Made by a program: the position numbers and the translations under genes
In this document: positions 57,755 through 64,000 of the stretch, one piece after another
How positions within the stretch are numbered: the stretch's first letter is position 1
Layout of the letters: every line of letters begins with the position of its first letter
The notes under the pieces: generated by a model
Database searches by the model: none
Seen by the model: only the letters and a program-made list of their open reading frames with translations
What the model was told of the DNA's origin: nothing
NCBI GenBank assembly: GCA_003952965.2
Contig: CM025849.1
Location: forward strand, 25,967,030 to 26,031,029
Length of the DNA stretch: 64,000 bases
Direction of reading: 5' to 3'
From: Morella rubra
Taxonomy: Eukaryota > Streptophyta > Magnoliopsida > Fagales > Myricaceae

Positions 57755-59339
57755 GCGCACATCTATTGCATTGTTACTAATGGCAGGTTCCTTTATGGCC
57801 CAGAGACTGAATATTTGTGTCTGGGCAGACTCTGATGAATCTTCCTTCCATGGGTGGCGCTCGCAGAGAGTTCAGTTCAAAAGGATGAAGCAAGTTGTTA
57901 CAATTCTCAGAGTACAGAATGAAAAATGCCTGCGGAATGGCTGTCTACTTTATCTTGCTGTAACGCTGTTTTTATACTCTGATTATGTATATATTCGTCC
58001 TTGAACATATCATTCTCCAGATTTTTGCTCTCAACTACTACAGTTCGATTAAAATCAAAGCAGGTATTGATGCTAGTTGCTTAGCGGAAATGTGATATAA
58101 CTTATTGAGAGGTGAACTGAGTACAATCTGCTTGCAATTGGAGGAAGAGAAGACCCACAACATGGATTCTGCTGGGCGAAGTCGAATTTGGTCAGATCTT
58201 TCATTAATCATGTCCTGAAGATTCAAAACAATTTGAATTTAAAACTTGACACAGAACTACACCAACATTCAAATACTCACAATTCCAATACAAATTCTAT
58301 TAGCAATGAAGTAACTGAAGTTTTTCCAGGCCGCGCTCTACTCCCGTATCTTTGGATTCCAATCCAGCGGGCATAATCTACCCACCTATTTACATAATAT
58401 TTACAGATTATAAGAAGCGGAAAGGGGAATCAAATCAATCTGACACAATGATGTCCCACTTGTGGAGACTCAAATCTTACATTAATGACCCCAGGAATGC
58501 GTTGCCAGTTTGAACAGCGAAGCAGATTGCAGTCAGTATAATCTTATGCTGGTGGAGCAAGGGCTCTGGCTAGGATACGCTGTTCAATTATTCCGGCGAG
58601 TATTTGGTACCTGTTTGACAAAGATTTACCTTGTAAACTAATTATGCATTGGGATGGTGACATTTAATTGTAACCAGCCTCTCCAATTCATGACATTGAT
58701 CCACATACTTCCCATCATATTTTATTAACGTAGTCCTTCATACTTTCAGTGAATTGCATAATAATTATAATTGCTTTAGAGGAAGATAAATTGCCCCGAA
58801 ATTATGTATATTACTTTTCGAGTCAAAAGAACTACTGCTTGTCTGTTTGCAGATACTTTTAAAAATACCAAAACAATGGAACCACCAGTGCTATCCACTT
58901 TTATTTGTTTTGAAATTCTTTTTTTTCTGAAAAGTAAAACTGCTTCTTATTTATTTGCAGAATATAACTCATTCCTACTGCAGAGGAAGTATGGATCATA
59001 ATGGACAACCAGTTTAATTACACAAAATCTTGTGTTCACAATTTGTGCCGTGCATTCTTTGATGAGACAGATGGAGTATTTTGGTTCTCCCATGTTCTGC
59101 TCTACCCTCAAACAGCATGAGCAAGGCCGTTTTCTGAAAGCTTTTCAATTGTTTGATTCAACAAAAGTAAGTAACTTGTTATTTTCGCTTATATCTGCTG
59201 TACAAAATCAAATGGACGAAGGCCACTTCAAGGACATACAACATTTGATGATTTCTTATTTGCTTAAAAGAATAGGAAAGATTGCCCTTCATGAAGATTC
59301 ATTACAACAAATTTGGGTTTTAGCGATCAAATGGAATGG
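57755..59339. other. Intergenic DNA
   Basis: 3' flank of the LRR relic, then AT-rich DNA. Open frames of 60-140 codons have no recognisable features. Confidence 0.4.
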
Positions 59340-59737
59340 TTGTCTAAACTCTAAATCTCGTCACAATAAGATATATCGTAATCAAATGGGATGGTCGGTG
59401 AGTTGTCGGAAATACTCTATGGACATATCTCTTAGGCGACCATTTTAAGAAGGTGTCCCAATTTTGCAACCAAATTTTAAAAAGTTGTCGCAAAATTGTG
59501 ACTATATTATTTTGTCGCTTATATGAATGGACGACTTGTTTATGTTCTTTGTAAATAAGTGGGGCTGACCTATTTAAGTTGGTCACTAAATATACTAATA
59601 TGGCCGTCAAAAACTATTTGTCAACCGAACATGTGCTCGCTAAAGACACAAATGCTGGCCACTAATAACCATTTGCCAGAAAAAGAAGTGGTTGCCAAAA
59701 ATCTCCCAATAAGTGCAAAATGTGGTCGCTATAGTAA
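59340..59737 (+). mobile_element. Possible terminus of another CACTA-like element
   Basis: Repeated short motifs of GTCGC/GCGAC and TTGGTCACTAAA type end in TGGTCGCTATAGT at 59737, similar in style to CACTA ends (inverse CACTATAGCGACCA, first base changed). The opposite end is not found. Confidence 0.3.
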
Positions 59738-60052
59738 ATTCATTGACTAAACCATAAACTTTGACTTCACTTAATGTTTCAAATAACTGAAATGGAAAAG
59801 CTATAGGCCTCCACTGTCATGTATATCATAAGGAGTATGTTTTGCAACTTGAAGTCCATAACTACCCTTTACAATTAGATATACAAAAAAATAAAAGGCA
59901 AATTAGCACTAACATGTTCGAAAATTGCAACACCTGAAATTAGTGCAAACATGGTCTAAACATCCCCCTACTTCTTTTCCCCAAGACTCGTGGGGATTGA
60001 AAGTGACCCCAAAAGCTCCAAAGCATCTGATGCTACCATAAACAGCTAAACT
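59738..60052. other. Intergenic DNA
   Basis: No feature seen. It is 3' of the LEUNIG relic on -. Confidence 0.4.
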
Positions 60053-61430
60053 CATTTCCAGAGCTTCACAAAGTTGTCATGACTTGCAGACGCAACCGTT
60101 CCAGTGGCAGGTGACTATGCCAAAGCTGAGATTATGTTCTCATGTGCTGGAATTGGCATCCTTGAGTTCTCAGCCATATTCCACAGCCCCAGGGACTGCA
60201 ACCCATGGTTTGACAAATGACAATTAGCATTATATAGAATTACCATACACTTGCCCAACAAAAAAAAAAATTACAAAAATCAATCTTCATAATGAAATAA
60301 CTATAAAAGCTTCGTTACAGAAAAGACTCCACATTATCATCTAAAGCATTGACATCTCCAAATTGTTCCATGTCTTCCTAAAGTCAGATATGGTGTTCTC
60401 AGAAGCATACCAAAATTAGCTTCTATGTTACTGAATCCACAGCCGGAACCAGCTAGGGGTAGTGGGGGGCCACTGCCCCGGTTGGTTCCTTCAAACATCA
60501 ATTTTTTATATGTGTTTTGCCTGCGCAACCCCAGCCCGCCCCCCTCGCAAATTGGAAATTTGGTTAATGATTTGTGAATGATTAAGGCTTGAAAAATGAT
60601 TGTGAATTTATTAATTTTTAGATTGAATTATTTGATGAATTTTGTTTTGTTTAAAGAATGTATAAGTTTTTGATAAAAAAATTTCAGCCAATATGCAGTT
60701 GTCTAATACTCCTAACGTATCTATTACTTCTAAAACGAATATTAATTTGAAAAGACCTTGTGTTTTGTTTAGTCCAAATAAAACTATTGAGAACGAAATC
60801 ATTTTGCAATGTTTTCAGAAGATACAAACTTGTAGGATCCAATTGCCACTTCTCAGTCTCAGCAAATAGTACGGTATGTGTATTTCAAAAAAATTTAATG
60901 CTTTTAGTCCTAAATTTTCGATATTTTAACTCTAAGATACTTTTTGCATTAATTAGGAAAAAAAAAAATTTGTCATTTCGACTTACGAGTTCGCCCCTTT
61001 TCAAATTAAGTCTTGGTTCCGCCACTGACTGAATCTATAAGGTACATACATCCTACTCAAAGATCTGCTTACATGTTTGCTCAATCAAACGGATCCCTAA
61101 AACATGGACTCAATGCATTGCTCATTTTTATAGCGACACAACAAATGATGAGTTATTAGTATTTTAACGCATTTATTTGGTGTTCTCACAAGTTTACGAT
61201 TAGCATACCAGTAGATTACAAGAAGATGCAAAGCCTCCCTTCCCCTCAGGACCATATATCATTAAGCTTTTGGGCACACTGTTAACATGCTGGATACTGC
61301 TTGCTGTTCTTATTCTATCACCAGGCGTGTGTGTTGATGCTGGAGAACTAAGTGAAGGGCCAATCGTATTTCCTGTACCGGTGCTTTTAGCAGCTCCAGA
61401 AGAAGAATGCTGTTTTCTTTTTCTGGTATT
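60053..61430 (-). pseudogene. LUG: LEUNIG/LEUNIG_HOMOLOG-type corepressor pseudogene
   Basis: Three pieces in gene order on -. Exon 61430-61209 (74 codons) reads NTRKRKQHSSSGAAKSTGTG and STHTPGD, the linker before the WD40 domain. Exon 60377-60318 joins in exact phase (EDMEQFGDVNALDDNVESFL) but then meets TAA at 60315-60317. Exon about 60203-60053 reads the last WD40 repeat (LGLWNMAENSRMPIPAHENI; GTVASASHDNFVKLWK and stop) with TAG at 60116-60118 inside. The intervening WD40 exons are missing and the LUFS N-terminus is not seen to the right. LEUNIG proteins repress floral and stress genes in the nucleus. This copy is a partial, dead duplicate, with a hAT element in the intron between the first two exons. 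Confidence 0.85.
60438..61027. mobile_element. hAT-type non-autonomous element in a LEUNIG-relic intron
   Basis: 590 bp with ends CACAGCCGGAACCAG and inverse CAGTGGCGGAACCAA (11 of 15 matches), flanked by a perfect 8 bp duplication ACTGAATC (60430-60437, 61028-61035). Inside, on +, the codons LKRPCVLFSPNKTIENEI suggest a leftover of the N-terminal part of a hAT-encoded protein, so it is probably a deletion derivative. Confidence 0.88.
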
Positions 61431-64000
61431 CTGCATCCAAAACGAAGACCGCAACCAAAAAAAAAAAAAAAAGACATGACTGTTAACAAGCTTAATCCAA
61501 AACAGAGAAAATGACATATACTTCTGATTGTAAACATGGCAGCAGGAGTACTTCTGGATTGCAAATGGGCTATTCTAGAGAAACAGCTCATAATGGCAGT
61601 TGCTAATTTAGGCCATATAGTACTTCAAGGCCTTCACATCATATACAGCATAGTGAAAATGCTATTTACCACCAGAAGTTTATCCTAAAACCACAAATAC
61701 AATAGTTATCAATAGATGTTTGCTAAGAGTGAGATTCATAATCAACAGTAGAGATCTACTTTGTGTGTCTGTTTTGTAAACGTTGTGATGGTGAATGCTA
61801 ATCTTCTTGAAGTGTGCCCCTGACATTTGAAAGGTATTCTAACCTTTGGTGAACTTGATTGCCCTGGAGAGCATATAGATCCCCTGATGGTGATACAGGG
61901 CAGGTTTGTATAAAGGTTTTCTCTTCTTCCTCTTACAATTTATGCAAATCTCTTGACAAATCATTGCCTAAATATTTCTATCCTATCTAAGGTTTAATTT
62001 GACTCTTCAAATTTTTTAGTTTAAAAATTTTGATATATAGAATTGATGAAAAAGTGAAAAGAAAGAAAATTTGTGAATTTTTTACCTCTATTTTAATAAA
62101 AATAAATAGTTGGATCGGAAAAGAGATTACTTTCGAGTTATTTTATTAAGTCACATATTTGGGATAGTCAAAATTTTGTGAACCAAACACCACCTAAAAT
62201 TTCTAATAGAATTGCTAATGTGACACATCACTTATCAATATATGGTCATGTGGCATGTTGCATGTTGTATGTTTTAAACCTTGTTGTTTTTTCTTTAAAA
62301 ACAAAAAAATTTTAAAAAAATTAAAAATTAAGTCACATGATTTTAATTTTAAATGACACATGTCAACTTATAATTGTAACTGATGTGTAAATCATTAACT
62401 TTAAGAATTAAATTTTAAGATAACTCAGAGAGCTCTAGAGATTACACAAAGATGGGAAAAAGGGCCGGAGGAGATGCTCACAAGGGAAGAGTAAGGTCAA
62501 ATCTGTCCCAAATAATTATAAAAGTGGCCAACTACAGAAAAATTGAGATGAGCAAATACTTTGAAAGTTAGACTCCCAAATTGGTGAAAGTAAAATAAAG
62601 AAAAGAGATAAATAATTTTGAAGTATTGAGTGTTACCGTTGTGATCAGAGTTCGATGAAAACATGAATTAAAAATTGCATCACTCTGCTATAGCAATTAC
62701 ACCGCTAGCTCGGTCAAATTTGATTCTTATTTCGCCTTAAATCAGGAGGACCATGTGGAAAAACATTACTCCGGCCCGTAGAGAGGTATTAATTGTTACC
62801 ATAATTGACACAGTTCGTTGAATTTTTATAATGCCTATTCGGTGTCAATTATTTACAATTCGGATTTGCAAAATAATTTCCCACATGAACCCCTCTGACG
62901 GAGCCAGCATGTGTGTGGTTTGAAAAGGGATGCAAATAAATCATAATTTGTTTTTGTGATTAGCTGACTAATGATAGAATTAATTTTTTTGTACGAAAAT
63001 GAGAAGGTGGTTCAGAATAAAAAGTTTGAACAAATTAAAATGGGAAACGTCAATTTTCAAAGGGTATGTGAACTCTAATTAATTAACTTATTGTATATAT
63101 CTTTTCGGAATAAAATTTACAACGGCCATTCGGCTATTATTCAATTTTATTTTATTTTAACTCTGAGGATGTTCTAAGAAAGTTTTTCTTAATATTCTTA
63201 TTTATCTCTTTGGAAAAGTTGACTACAAGAACGGTGCTTTTTCCTCTTTTTTTTTTTTTTAATTTTAAAACCCAGGCTTTCAAAATTAATTTGGATTAAA
63301 GACCCGTGGTACCTGCATTCGTGGAATACCTTTAAATTCTATATTTAAAATGGAAAAAAAAGCCCATGGGATCATGAACTATTTAAACGTACGTTTTCTT
63401 TAGATTTCTTCCTATTTTAAATGCAGCCCTGTAATGACAACTAATTGATTGTTTTGTCTGTGATTTACTGGCCGTAAAGGTCATGTTAGGGCCTTATAAT
63501 ATGTGCTCCCTTTTAGGCTATGTGACTTGTCTAGGCAGTCTTTAGTCTTTACCTCATTTGTCTTACAAGCCAAACCCACGTTTACCTGAAACACAAGTTT
63601 GATCATAGCCTTCCTGATGAGGCAGAACCCACAAAAAAAAAAAAATAAAAAATTCAGTCGGTATACAAGAGAAGATATTGCATATATACCCTTTTCTTTC
63701 CTTGCGTCTCACAACTTAAAAGCACCTATTTTTTTTTTTTTTTTTGGGTCAAAGTTAGTTTGAGTAATATCTTTTCTTGTCTATTAATTACTAAAGAGAA
63801 ATGTTTTATGTCCTTTATGGTTCCTTTCAGGTTTTTCTGGAAATAATCTAACTGCTTAAAATCTCTAGATATATAAGGTTCACTTCTAAAATTAATCCTC
63901 AATCGTTGAATTCTTTACAAAAGAACTCAAGAAATACACCAAATATTTCTCATTACTAAATTATAGAAGTTTGAGAACTTTGGTTAGACATTATCTCTGT
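61431..64000. other. Intergenic DNA, no gene seen
   Basis: AT-rich with several homopolymer runs. I looked for further LEUNIG exons on - and found none that I could support. Confidence 0.45.

Noticed and set aside
59032-59448. 138-codon + frame
   Set aside because: No recognisable domain, and its end runs into repeat-like GTCGC sequence; chance frame.

Overview
This is a window of nuclear DNA from a flowering plant. It has AT-rich intergenic sequence, GT-AG introns and plant-specific gene families (KIN-12 kinesin, restorer-type PPR, LRR receptor-like protein, LEUNIG corepressor), and plant superfamilies of Copia, CACTA, MULE and hAT transposons fill the space between them. I cannot name the species. 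Almost no gene is demonstrably intact, and the window is best read as a gene-poor, transposon-rich region.

Layout. 1-7820: the 3' two thirds of a KIN-12 (KIN-12F-like) kinesin gene on +, with a 3 x 225 bp repeat in one intron and an exon broken by a short tandem duplication that brings in a stop. 8576-22740: a receptor-like protein (RLP) gene on - flanked by two direct copies of a 1.2-1.5 kb segment. A complete Copia LTR retrotransposon (11505-18737, target-site duplication ATAAT) has split the RLP just before its transmembrane segment. 22740-27497: AT-rich intergenic DNA with two tandem arrays (3 x 160 bp, and 3 units of about 150-175 bp) and a decayed CACTA-type terminus.

27498-43396: a 15.9 kb CACTA transposon bounded by AAG/AAG, with CACTA...TAGTG ends. 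Inside it lie a decayed TNP2 transposase, an LTR fragment of a second retrotransposon, a probable captured host exon, dense clusters of CGATCGATCG-like palindromes, and an 8 kb Mutator-like element (MULE, 32196-40166) with about 200 bp terminal inverted repeats. The MULE carries two convergent genes: a MuDR-type transposase (-, with a frameshift and a stop) and a small intact zf-GRF/coiled-coil/membrane-anchor protein (+).

43397-64000: gene relics and small DNA transposons. These are an RNase H relic with an A-rich tail, a second RLP 5' fragment, one GDSL-lipase exon, three hAT-type non-autonomous elements, a restorer-like PPR pseudogene with recently duplicated 35-codon units and at least four frame breaks, an NBS-LRR 3' relic behind a long degenerate repeat field, and a LEUNIG-type pseudogene with a hAT element in one intron.

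The genes do not form a pathway. What links them is the history of insertion: nested transposons (MULE in CACTA, LTR in CACTA, Copia in RLP, hAT in LEUNIG relic) with readable target-site duplications give a relative order of events. The least ordinary items are the palindrome-rich CACTA subterminal zone, the second gene of the MULE, and the RLP that the Copia insertion has converted into a potential soluble ectodomain.
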